NCBI RefSeq assembly: GCF_002019855.1 | Contig: NZ_CM007717.1 | Location: 5,691,798 to 5,755,797 of the forward strand | DNA from: Streptomyces antibioticus | Lineage (GTDB): Bacteria; Actinomycetota; Actinomycetes; Streptomycetales; Streptomycetaceae | Direction: 5' to 3' | Length of the DNA stretch: 64,000 nt | Part shown: positions 1-7,174 of the stretch, piece after piece | How the letters are laid out: every line of letters starts with the position of its first letter | Numbering within the stretch: the stretch's first letter is position 1 | Translations under genes and position numbers: made by a program | The notes under the pieces: generated by a model | Database searches by the model: none | The model's input: the letters and a program-made list of their open reading frames with translations, nothing else | What the model was told of the DNA's origin: nothing

Positions 1-316
1 GCAGCCCCAGGGCGCGGGCGAAGACATTGGTGGAACCGCCGGGGACCACCGCGAGACCGGGCAGGTTGTCCGGGTCCGGTCCGGCGTGCAGCAGGCCGTT
101 GACCACCTCGTTGACCGTGCCGTCGCCGCCGAGGGCCACGACCAGGTCGGTGTTCCCGCTCTCCGCGGCCTGCCGGCCCAGGTCACGCGCGTGTCCGCGG
201 TACTCGGTGGTGACCGCCTCCAGCTTCATCTCGCTGGCGAGCGCGTGGATCAGGACGTCACGCGTCCGTGCACTGGTAGTGGTTGCCGCCGGATTGACCA
301 CGAGAAGTGCACGCAT
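1..316 (-). CDS. Diacylglycerol kinase family lipid kinase, N-terminal part (cut by window edge)
   Basis: The visible 105 residues start at ATG (314-316) with MRALLVVNPAA and contain the family's nucleotide-binding motif GGDGTVNEV, then PGGSTNVFARALG. These are hallmarks of the DAGK catalytic domain (DagK/YegS-like lipid kinases). The family phosphorylates diacylglycerol or related lipids with ATP at the inner face of the membrane. The C-terminal lipid-binding half lies outside the window. The gene is transcribed away from the membrane-protein gene at 434. The exact substrate cannot be told from this fragment. Confidence 0.85.
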   Translation of the reverse strand, partial: MRALLVVNPAATTTSARTRDVLIHALASEMKLEAVTTEYRGHARDLGRQAAESGNTDLVVALGGDGTVNEVVNGLLHAGPDPDNLPGLAVVPGGSTNVFARALGL

Positions 317-433
317 GGGTTGCAGCGTACCTACTGGGTGGTACCCGGCACAGGGCGAGGTGGGGATCGGGCGGGAGATCGGGAGGTGAGGCTCGCCACG
401 GGCGCCGTCCCGGCCGACGGCTACCCTTCAGGG

Positions 434-904
434 GTGAGCAGTGAGAAGACCCCCGCCACCCCCGAGACCCCCCTCGCCCCCGAGGCCGAGGCCGAGGGCG
501 CCCGCCCGCGCCGGCTGACGTACGCCGCCGCGCTGACCGGTCTGGAAGGGCTGGCGCTGGTCGCCGGCGGGATCTGGATCCTCGTCCTGGGCTTCACCGG
601 CGACCCGGACGACCGGCAGCAGGCCGTCACCGGCGGGATCACGCTGATGGTGCTCGCGCTGCTGCCGCTGCTGGCCGCGCGCGGACTGCTCGCCCTGCGG
701 AGCTGGAGCCGGGGGCCCGCCGTGATCACCCAGATCCTGGCGCTGCCGGTGGCCTACAACCTGCTCCAGGCCGACAGCCTCGCGATCCCGGCCGGTATCG
801 CGCTCGCGGCGCTCGCCGTCACGGGGCTGATCCTGCTGGTCAACGCGGAGACGACCCGGGCCCTCGGGATCCGGGGGCCCGGCAACGCGGCGGACCAGGG
901 CTAG
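434..904 (+). CDS. Small four-helix integral membrane protein
   Basis: A 156-residue protein starting at GTG 434. The first ~30 residues are acidic and low in complexity (Glu/Pro/Ala). About four hydrophobic segments follow, each near 20 residues (LEGLALVAGGIWILVLGF; GITLMVLALLPLLAARGLLAL; AVITQILALPVAYNLL; IPAGIALAALAVTGLILL), ending in a short polar tail. No catalytic motif is visible. It resembles the small conserved integral membrane proteins common in Streptomyces and its function is unknown. It converges on sigH with a 17-bp gap. The longer upstream reading frame is rejected because coding bias begins only at the GTG. Confidence 0.75.
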   Translation: MSSEKTPATPETPLAPEAEAEGARPRRLTYAAALTGLEGLALVAGGIWILVLGFTGDPDDRQQAVTGGITLMVLALLPLLAARGLLALRSWSRGPAVITQILALPVAYNLLQADSLAIPAGIALAALAVTGLILLVNAETTRALGIRGPGNAADQG

Positions 905-921
905 GCACGCCCCGGTCGGCT

Positions 922-2040
922 CTACTCCTCGACCAGCAGCTTCTCCCGTAGCTGCGCCAGGGTCCTGGCCAGCAGCCGGGAGACGTGCATCTGCGAGATG
1001 CCGACCTCCTGCGCGATCTGCGACTGGGTCATGTTGCCGAAGAACCGCAGCAGCAGGATCCGCTTCTCGCGCGGCGGGAGGTCCTCCAGGAGCGGCTTGA
1101 GCGACTCCCGGTACTCGACGCCCTCCAGCGCCTCGTCCTCCGCGCCCAGGGTGTCCGCGACCGCCGGGGACTCGTCGTCGGTGTCGGGGACGTCCAGGGA
1201 GAGGGTGGAGTACGCGTTGGCGGACTCCAGGCCCTCCAGGACCTCCTCCTCCGAGATGGCGAGCTTCTCGGCCAGCTCGTGCACCGTGGGGGAGCGGCCG
1301 TGCTGCTGCGACAGCTCGGCGGTCGCCGTGGTGAGCGCGAGCCGCAGCTCCTGGAGACGGCGCGGCACCCGCACCGCCCAGCCCTTGTCGCGGAAGTGCC
1401 GCTTGATCTCACCCACGACCGTCGGGGTCGCGTAGGTGGAGAACTCCACCCCGCGGTCCGGGTCGAAGCGGTCGACCGACTTGATCAGGCCGATGGTGGC
1501 GACCTGGGTGAGGTCGTCCAGCGGCTCGCCGCGGTTGCGGAAGCGGCGCGCGAGGTGCTCGACGAGCGGCAGGTGCATCCGGACGAGCTGGTTGCGCAGC
1601 TCGGCGTACTCGGGGCTGCCGTCCTTCAGTCCGCGCAGCTCGACGAACATCGCCCGTGCCCCGCTGCGGTCCCCTTCGTGACGGGGCTCGTGCTGTTGAC
1701 GGGGTTCGTGCTGGGTGCCCCGCACGCCCTGTTCGTCGTCTCGCTGGTGCTCGCTCATCGTCCCGCCCGTCGCCCTCTGTCGAGCCCTGGCCTCGGCAGA
1801 GCGGCCGGGGGGACCCCCGATCCGCCCCTCCCGGGGCGGGCCGTCCTGCACGGCGTCCTCCGGGAGACCGGCCGCCGCGGAGGACGGGGCGTCCTCCGGG
1901 TGGGGTCTCGCCTGGTCGGGAATGCCGTTGATGCCATCCGCCGTCATGCGTCGGGAATCGCCCGGAGAGACCGTGTCCTCGGCCGGCAGCTCCCGTGTGC
2001 CGCGCTCTTCGTCCCGCACCGGCCCGTCCCCGTCCCTCAC
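922..2040 (-). CDS. sigH: Stress-response RNA polymerase sigma factor, SigB/SigF family (SigH-like)
   Basis: A group 3 sigma-70 factor. The conserved core (regions 2, 3 and 4) occupies the last ~250 residues: LDDLTQVATIGLIKSVDRFD and the FSTYATPTVVGEIKRHFRD stretch (region 2), then a C-terminal helix-turn-helix around QSQIAQEVGISQMHVSRLLA (region 4). It should direct transcription of osmotic-stress and development genes. I give the longest plausible form, from GTG 2040, which overlaps the anti-sigma stop as GTGA and suggests translational coupling. In-frame ATGs at 1947 and 1758 give 341- and 278-residue forms. S. coelicolor SigH is known to occur in several sizes, so the long Asp/Pro/Arg-rich N-terminus may be real. 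The family assignment is secure; the start is not. Confidence 0.85.
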   Translation of the reverse strand: MRDGDGPVRDEERGTRELPAEDTVSPGDSRRMTADGINGIPDQARPHPEDAPSSAAAGLPEDAVQDGPPREGRIGGPPGRSAEARARQRATGGTMSEHQRDDEQGVRGTQHEPRQQHEPRHEGDRSGARAMFVELRGLKDGSPEYAELRNQLVRMHLPLVEHLARRFRNRGEPLDDLTQVATIGLIKSVDRFDPDRGVEFSTYATPTVVGEIKRHFRDKGWAVRVPRRLQELRLALTTATAELSQQHGRSPTVHELAEKLAISEEEVLEGLESANAYSTLSLDVPDTDDESPAVADTLGAEDEALEGVEYRESLKPLLEDLPPREKRILLLRFFGNMTQSQIAQEVGISQMHVSRLLARTLAQLREKLLVEE

Positions 2041-2450
2041 GCCGGCCCGGGTCCCGCGCCGCGCTGTTTGTAGAGGCTGATCGAAACGGTTTTGTCGTCG
2101 TCGACGGCGGAGGAGACCTTGCCCGCGAGGGCGGACAGCACGGTCCAGGCGAAGGTGTCGCGCGCGGGGGCGTGACCGTCCGTGGTCGGCGCCGAGACCG
2201 TCACCTCCAGCGAGTCGTCGACGAGCCGGAACACGCAGCTCAGCACCGAGCCGGGCACGGCCTGCTGGAGCAGGATCGCGCAGGCCTCGTCCACCGCGAT
2301 GCGCAGGTCCTCGATCTCGTCCAGGGTGAAGTCCAAACGGGCCGCGAGGCCGGCCGTGGCCGTCCGCAGCACCGACAGGTAGGCACCCGCAGCCGGCAGC
2401 CGGACTTCCACGAAGTCCTGGGTCGCGGGCTCGCCTGCGATCTGGGACAC
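2037..2450 (-). CDS. RsbW-type anti-sigma factor (UshX/PrsH/RshA-like)
   Basis: A 137-residue GHKL/HATPase protein of the RsbW/SpoIIAB class. It has the N-box-like stretch LRIAVDEACAILLQQAVPGS, in which E and N/Q positions bind Mg-ATP, and a degenerate C-terminal ATP lid. The family binds its sigma factor to keep it inactive until an anti-anti-sigma factor releases it. Immediate coupling to the SigH-like gene (4-bp GTGA overlap) identifies the partner. I place the start at GTG 2450 because GGAGG at 2460-2456 lies 5 bp upstream. A TTG at 2462 would destroy that ribosome binding site. In S. coelicolor the equivalent gene controls SigH. Confidence 0.85.
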   Translation of the reverse strand: MSQIAGEPATQDFVEVRLPAAGAYLSVLRTATAGLAARLDFTLDEIEDLRIAVDEACAILLQQAVPGSVLSCVFRLVDDSLEVTVSAPTTDGHAPARDTFAWTVLSALAGKVSSAVDDDKTVSISLYKQRGAGPGPA

Positions 2451-2767
2451 CCTCACCTCCAAGGTGGTACAAGCTTTTCGGGGCCGAGGGTCTCCCCCCG
2501 GGGGTAACGCGTGTGTGGTGCAGCGGTGACGCTACCGCGCTCTCCGGTCTCCCGTCCCGGGACCCCAACCCCCTGGCGTCACTCACAGTAAAGCTGTGAA
2601 CACGCTCCGTGTCTAGGGGGTCTGCGGACCCAAAAGGGAAGAGGGCGCGCCGGGTTGACGTACCCAGACGTCAGACCGTCGAACCGTACCCGTCGGACGG
2701 CCGGACCGTCTCGCCGGTACCGTGCCCCGCCGTACATGAACTGCAACGTCCGGGGCGCCCGGGACGT
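2451..2767. promoter_or_regulatory. Control region upstream of the anti-sigma/sigH operon
   Basis: This 317-bp gap separates the end of the UBP zinc-finger gene from the anti-sigma start. It holds a perfect inverted repeat, TCACAG-N5-CTGTGA, at 2583-2599, a CCCCCGGGGG palindrome near 2500, and an Arg/Thr-codon-poor stretch rich in CCGTC repeats (2660-2712). In S. coelicolor the sigH operon has several promoters, one repressed by BldD. The inverted repeat is a candidate operator, but I cannot assign a protein to it. No open frame here looks coding. Confidence 0.45.
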
Positions 2768-3028
2768 TCACACCAGGACGTGGTCGACGAAGCACCACCG
2801 CCAGCTCTCACCGGGTTCGAAGGTACGCATCACCGGGTGCCCGGAGTCCTTGTGGTGCTCCGTCGCGTGCCGGCCGGGCGAGGAGTCGCAGCAGCCGACA
2901 TGGCCGCACGACAGACACAGCCGGAGCTGCACCGGGTGGGTGCCGTCGCGCACACACTCGGGACACGTCTCGCCCAACGGGGCGGGTTCGGGGTCCGGCA
3001 GCGCGTCGGCGTGCGTGCACTGTTTCAT
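2768..3028 (-). CDS. UBP-type zinc finger protein
   Basis: An 86-residue protein that is essentially one zf-UBP domain. It has an early CTHAD, a CPEC knuckle, CLSCGHVGCCDSS, then spaced histidines (RHATEHHKDSGHPVM) and a C-terminal WCFVDHV. In eukaryotic deubiquitinases this fold binds the free C-terminus of ubiquitin. Actinobacteria lack ubiquitin, so the bacterial copies have an unknown ligand; small Gly-Gly-ending proteins or a nucleic acid are possibilities. The ATG at 3028 lies 68 bp from the divergent antiporter start. It is upstream of, and co-oriented with, the anti-sigma/sigH genes, so it may be the first gene of that stress operon. Confidence 0.85.
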   Translation of the reverse strand: MKQCTHADALPDPEPAPLGETCPECVRDGTHPVQLRLCLSCGHVGCCDSSPGRHATEHHKDSGHPVMRTFEPGESWRWCFVDHVLV

Positions 3029-3096
3029 GATTGCCAGATTACGACGGGCGTGCGGACGACCGCGCGGAAAAACGAAGGGCGGCGAGACGGCGAGAC

Positions 3097-4695
3097 ATGG
3101 ACGTGATGCCACTCCTGTTGCTGGTGGCGGGCAGCGCGGCGATCGCGGCGGCGGCCCGGCGCACCCCCGTGCCCGCGCCGCTGCTGCTGGTGGCGGTGGG
3201 CCTGGCGGTGTCGTACCTGCCCGGGGTGCCGGACTACACCCTGGACCCGGACGTCGTCCTGCCGCTGCTGCTGCCCCCGCTGCTGTACACCTCGGCGTCC
3301 GAGAGCTCCTACCTGGACCTGCGCGCCCAGGTGCGGCCGGTGGCCCTGCTCTCGGTCGGGTACGTGCTCTTCGCGACGCTCGTCGTCGGCTGGGCCGTCT
3401 ACCTGCTGGTCCCGGGGCTGCCGCTGACCGCCGCGCTGGTGCTGGGCGCGGTCGTGGCGCCGCCGGACGCGGTCGCGGCCACCGCGGTGGCCCGCCGGGT
3501 CGGCCTCCCGTCGCGGATCACCACGATCCTCCAGGGCGAGTCCCTGCTCAACGACGCCACCGCGATCACCGCCTACAAGGTGGCTCTCGCGGTCGTCGTC
3601 GGCGAGGGCGCCTCCTGGGCGGGCGGCATCGAGGAGTTCCTGGTGGCGGCGATCGGCGGCGTCGCCGCGGGCCTCGTCCTGATGGCCCCGCTGCACTGGC
3701 TGCGCACCCGCCTGAAGGAACCCCTCCTCCAGAACACGCTCTCCCTGCTGATCCCGTTCGTCGCCTACGCGGCCGCCGAGCAGTTCCACGCCTCCGGGGT
3801 CATCGCCGTGGTCGTCGTCGCCCTGTACCTCGGGCACCGCGCGTGGGAGGTCGACTTCGCCACCCGGCTCCAGGAGGAGGCCGTCTGGAAGATGGTCGCC
3901 TTCATCCTGGAGTCGGCGGTCTTCGCCCTGATCGGCCTCCAGCTCCCGGTCGTCCTCAGGGGGCTCGGCGACTACGAGGGCCCGGACGCCGCCTGGTACG
4001 CCGTCGTCCTGTTCGTCGTGGTGGTCGCGGTCCGCTTCCTGTGGGTGTACCCGGCGACCTTCCTGCCGCGGCTGCTGTCGGCCCGCATCCGCGCGCGGGA
4101 GGAGAACCCGACCTGGCGCGGGCCCTTCGTGATCGCCTGGGCCGGGATGCGGGGCGTGGTCTCGCTGGCCATCGCCTTCTCCATCCCGCTCACCGTGGAC
4201 CACGGCGAGGCGCCCTTCCCGCACCGCAATCTGATCCTCTTCCTGACCTTCACCACCGTCATCGGCACCCTCGTCGTGCAGGGGCTGACCCTGCCCCCGC
4301 TGATCCATCTGCTGAAGTTCCCCGAGCCCGACCCGCAGACCGCCACCCTCGCCGAGGCCAACGCCCAGGCACAGGCGTCCCGGGTCGCCGAGGAACGCCT
4401 CGACGCGCTCCTGGAGGACGAGCGCAACGCCCTGCCGCCGCCCCTCGCCGACCGGCTGCGCACGGTCCTGGAGCGGCGCCGCAACGCCGTCTGGGAGCGC
4501 CTCGGCCAGACCAACCCGGTCACCGGCGAGACCGTCGACGACACCTACCGCCGGCTCGCCCGCGAGATGATCGGCGCCGAGCGCGAGGTCTTCGTCCGGC
4601 TCCGCGACGGCCGCTACATCGACGACGAGATGCTGCGCGTCCTGCTGCGCCGGCTGGACCTGGAGGAGGCGGCGGCCTACCGGGAGGCCGGCTAG
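3097..4695 (+). CDS. Na+/H+ antiporter, CPA1 family
   Basis: A 532-residue membrane protein with about 12 hydrophobic segments followed by a ~150-residue charged cytoplasmic tail. The CPA1 signature is clear: APPDAVAATAVARR and GESLLNDATAI contain the acidic residues that bind the ion, and FVIAWAGMRGVVSLA is a conserved late helix. It exchanges cytoplasmic Na+ (or K+) for external protons. It matches the bacterial Na+/H+ antiporter family that includes NhaP-like proteins. Its place beside a SigH-type osmotic stress locus fits a role in salt tolerance. The start is ATG 3097; ATG 3106 is also possible. Confidence 0.88.
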   Translation: MDVMPLLLLVAGSAAIAAAARRTPVPAPLLLVAVGLAVSYLPGVPDYTLDPDVVLPLLLPPLLYTSASESSYLDLRAQVRPVALLSVGYVLFATLVVGWAVYLLVPGLPLTAALVLGAVVAPPDAVAATAVARRVGLPSRITTILQGESLLNDATAITAYKVALAVVVGEGASWAGGIEEFLVAAIGGVAAGLVLMAPLHWLRTRLKEPLLQNTLSLLIPFVAYAAAEQFHASGVIAVVVVALYLGHRAWEVDFATRLQEEAVWKMVAFILESAVFALIGLQLPVVLRGLGDYEGPDAAWYAVVLFVVVVAVRFLWVYPATFLPRLLSARIRAREENPTWRGPFVIAWAGMRGVVSLAIAFSIPLTVDHGEAPFPHRNLILFLTFTTVIGTLVVQGLTLPPLIHLLKFPEPDPQTATLAEANAQAQASRVAEERLDALLEDERNALPPPLADRLRTVLERRRNAVWERLGQTNPVTGETVDDTYRRLAREMIGAEREVFVRLRDGRYIDDEMLRVLLRRLDLEEAAAYREAG

Positions 4696-4706
4696 CCGGG
4701 ACCGGT

Positions 4707-5594
4707 TCACCCGCCGAACGGCGCCCCTGTCACCACCGCCGCGAGCCGGGTCCCGGGGGCGAACGCCCCCTCCTCGGCCAGGGTGACAAGGGCGTAGAGC
4801 GACTTGGCGACATAGAGACGTTCGAGCGGGATCCCGTGCCGCCGCTCGAAGTCGTCGGCGAAGGCGTCGAGTTCCGCGGGCACCCGTGCGTAGCCGCCGA
4901 AGTGGAACCGTTCGTCGAGCCGCCAGTCGCCGCGCCGGGCGCCGAAAGCCCGCTGCTGGAGGGCCTGTATCTCCTCGCCGAGGAAACCGCCCTTGAGAAC
5001 CGGAATGCCGAGGGCGCGCTGCTGCGGGGCGAGCCCGGCGGCCAGCCCGGCGAGCGTGCCGCCGGTGCCGCAGGCCAGCGCGACGACGTCCGCCCGGCCG
5101 CGCAGCTCCTCGCCGAGCGCCCGGCAGCCGCGGACGGCGAGCGTGTTGCTGCCGCCCTCGGGCACGACGTACGCGTCCTCGGCGCCGGCCGCCCGCAGCA
5201 GCGCGGCGAGGGTCTCCGGCTCGGCCTTGCGGCGGTAGGCGGCCCGGTCGGTGAAGTGCAGCCGCATGCCGTCGGCCGCGCACCGGGCCAGGGACGGGTT
5301 CAGCGGACGCCCGGCCAGTTCGTCGCCGCGCACCACGCCCACCGTGGGCAGCCCGAGCAGCCGGCCGGCGGCCGCCGTGGCGCGCAGATGGTTGGAGTAG
5401 GCGCCGCCGAAGGTCAGCAGGGTGCGGCCCGCCGCCCGCTCCAGATTGGGCACGAGCTTGCGCCACTTGTTGCCGATCAGCTCCGGGTGGATCAGATCGT
5501 CGCGCTTCAGCAGCAGCCGGACGCCGTGCCGCTCGAACCGGTCGTCCGCCACCTCCTGGAGCGGCGAGGGCAGTCGGGGGCGCAGGTCGGTCAC
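4707..5594 (-). CDS. PLP-dependent D-cysteine desulfhydrase / ACC deaminase family enzyme
   Basis: A 295-residue fold-type II PLP enzyme. The PLP lysine lies in LIGNKWRKL, followed by FGGAYSNHLRATAAA and the Gly-rich phosphate loop ACGTGGTLAGLAAGL. Relatives are 1-aminocyclopropane-1-carboxylate deaminase and D-cysteine desulfhydrase (DcyD). The sequence is too general to choose between them, and true ACC deaminases are usually longer (~338 residues). The GTG at 5594 begins VTDLRPRLPSPLQ, where homology to the family starts. It diverges from the encapsulin gene across a 173-bp gap. Confidence 0.8.
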   Translation of the reverse strand: MTDLRPRLPSPLQEVADDRFERHGVRLLLKRDDLIHPELIGNKWRKLVPNLERAAGRTLLTFGGAYSNHLRATAAAGRLLGLPTVGVVRGDELAGRPLNPSLARCAADGMRLHFTDRAAYRRKAEPETLAALLRAAGAEDAYVVPEGGSNTLAVRGCRALGEELRGRADVVALACGTGGTLAGLAAGLAPQQRALGIPVLKGGFLGEEIQALQQRAFGARRGDWRLDERFHFGGYARVPAELDAFADDFERRHGIPLERLYVAKSLYALVTLAEEGAFAPGTRLAAVVTGAPFGG

Positions 5595-5767
5595 CCGCCC
5601 ATTGTCGAACACCGTTCGTCCGAACCCTCCGCTTCCCGGCTCGACCGTGATCCATTCCCGCTCTTTCGTGTAATGGCACGAGCACACAAAGTGATGGAAG
5701 GCTGGCCGCGTGAACAGTGCACCGGCGCAGTTCGGCGCCCGTGCATGAGCTGGGAGGGCAATTTCTC

Positions 5768-7174
5768 ATGTCGGTAGGCGAAGAGGTCCGCACCGAGTCG
5801 GGCAAGCCGCAGCAGAGTCTCGGCACGGCGGCCGCGCGGAACCTGGCCACCACCACCAAGTCCGCGCCGCAGATGCAGGAGATCAGCTCGCGCTGGCTGC
5901 TGCGGACCCTGCCCTGGGTGGATGTGCAGGGCGGCACGTACCGGGTCAACCGGCGGCTGACGTACGCGGTCGGTGACGGCCGCATCACGTTCGTCAAGAC
6001 CGGTGACCGCGTCGAGGTGATCCCGGCCGAGCTGGGCGAGCTGCCGGCGCTGCGCGACTTCGAGGACGAAGAGGTGCTGGGGGAGCTGGCCCAGCGCTGC
6101 CGGCAGCGGGAGTTCGCCCCCGGGGAGATCATCGCGTCCTTCGGCAGCCAGTCCGACGAGGTCTATCTGCTGGCGCACGGCAGGGTGGAGAAGGTCGGCA
6201 CCGGCCCCTACGGCGACGACCAGGTCCTCGGGGTCCTCGCCGACGGCGCCTACTTCGGCGAGCAGGCCCTGCTCGACGCCGACGCCATCTGGGAGTACAC
6301 CGCCCGCGCCGACACCGCCTGCACGGTGCTGGTCCTGGCCCGCCAGGACGTCGAACAGGTCGCGGAGCGCGCCGACACCCTGCGCGCCCACCTCCACGAG
6401 CTGCGGGCCATCCCGGAGCAGCGCACCAACAAGTACGGCGAGAAGGAGGTCGACCTGGCCGCGGGCCACGCCGGTGAGGCCGACATCCCGCACACCTTCG
6501 TCGACTACGACGCCCGTCCGCGCGAGTACGAACTGAGCATCGCCCAGACCGTCCTGCGCATCCACACGCGTGTGGCCGACCTCTACAACCAGCCCATGAA
6601 CCAGACCGAGCAGCAGCTCCGGCTGACGGTCGAGGCGCTCAAGGAGCGCCAGGAGCACGAGCTGGTCAACAACCGCGAGTTCGGGCTCCTGCACAACTGC
6701 GAGTACGACCAGCGCCTCCAGCCGCACGACGGCGTGCCCAGCCCCGACGACCTGGACGAACTCCTCAGCCGGCGGCGCGGCACCAAGATGCTGCTCGCCC
6801 ATCCGCGCGCGATCTCCGCGATCGGCCGCGAGCTGAACAAGCGCGGTCTGGTGCCCGAGACCATCGACATCGGCGGCAACCGCATCCCGACCTGGCGCGG
6901 TGTGCCGATCTACCCGTGCAACAAGATCCCGGTCACCGAGGCCCGCACCAGCTCCATCATCGCGCTGCGCCTCGGCGAGCAGGACCAGGGCGTGATCGGC
7001 CTGCGCCAGTCCGGCCTGCCGGACGAGATCGAGCCGAGCCTGTCCGTGCGGTTCATGGGCATCAACGAGCAGGCCATCATCAAATACCTGGTGACGGCCT
7101 ACTACTCGGCGGCCGTCCTCGTCCCCGACGCGCTGGGCGTTCTGGAGAACGTCGAGATCGGCCGCTGGCGGTGA
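5768..7174 (+). CDS. eshB: Family 2B encapsulin shell protein with cyclic-nucleotide-binding domain (EshA/EshB-like)
   Basis: A 468-residue protein. The N-arm and first part of the HK97-like shell fold span about 1-90. A cyclic-nucleotide-binding-like domain (~95-210) follows, with the phosphate-binding-cassette pattern YFGEQALL (162-169) and ARADTAC (179-185). The rest of the shell fold runs from ~235 to the end (HPRAISAIGRELNKRG, GINEQAIIKYLVTAYYS). This is the layout of family 2B encapsulins, which self-assemble into ~30-nm icosahedral compartments. It was long annotated simply as a nucleotide-binding protein in Streptomyces (EshA/EshB). ATG 5768 follows GGGAGG at 5752-5757. The next gene overlaps its stop as GTGA and is the likely cargo. 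The S. coelicolor name is from memory. Confidence 0.9.
   Translation: MSVGEEVRTESGKPQQSLGTAAARNLATTTKSAPQMQEISSRWLLRTLPWVDVQGGTYRVNRRLTYAVGDGRITFVKTGDRVEVIPAELGELPALRDFEDEEVLGELAQRCRQREFAPGEIIASFGSQSDEVYLLAHGRVEKVGTGPYGDDQVLGVLADGAYFGEQALLDADAIWEYTARADTACTVLVLARQDVEQVAERADTLRAHLHELRAIPEQRTNKYGEKEVDLAAGHAGEADIPHTFVDYDARPREYELSIAQTVLRIHTRVADLYNQPMNQTEQQLRLTVEALKERQEHELVNNREFGLLHNCEYDQRLQPHDGVPSPDDLDELLSRRRGTKMLLAHPRAISAIGRELNKRGLVPETIDIGGNRIPTWRGVPIYPCNKIPVTEARTSSIIALRLGEQDQGVIGLRQSGLPDEIEPSLSVRFMGINEQAIIKYLVTAYYSAAVLVPDALGVLENVEIGRWR

Noticed and set aside
2041..2586. Extending the sigma-factor frame through the anti-sigma gene to 554 residues
   Set aside because: The extra part overlaps the anti-sigma coding region completely and is Arg/Gly-rich. 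The GTG at 2040 is the furthest reasonable start.
2655..6132. Very long reading frames on both strands over the antiporter and desulfhydrase genes
   Set aside because: They are Arg/Gly/Pro/Ala-rich with no family motifs, and overlap well-supported genes. They reflect high GC in this genome.
5768..7174. The HK97-fold protein as part of a prophage
   Set aside because: No terminase, portal, tail or integrase gene is near, and the embedded cyclic-nucleotide domain is specific to family 2B encapsulins.
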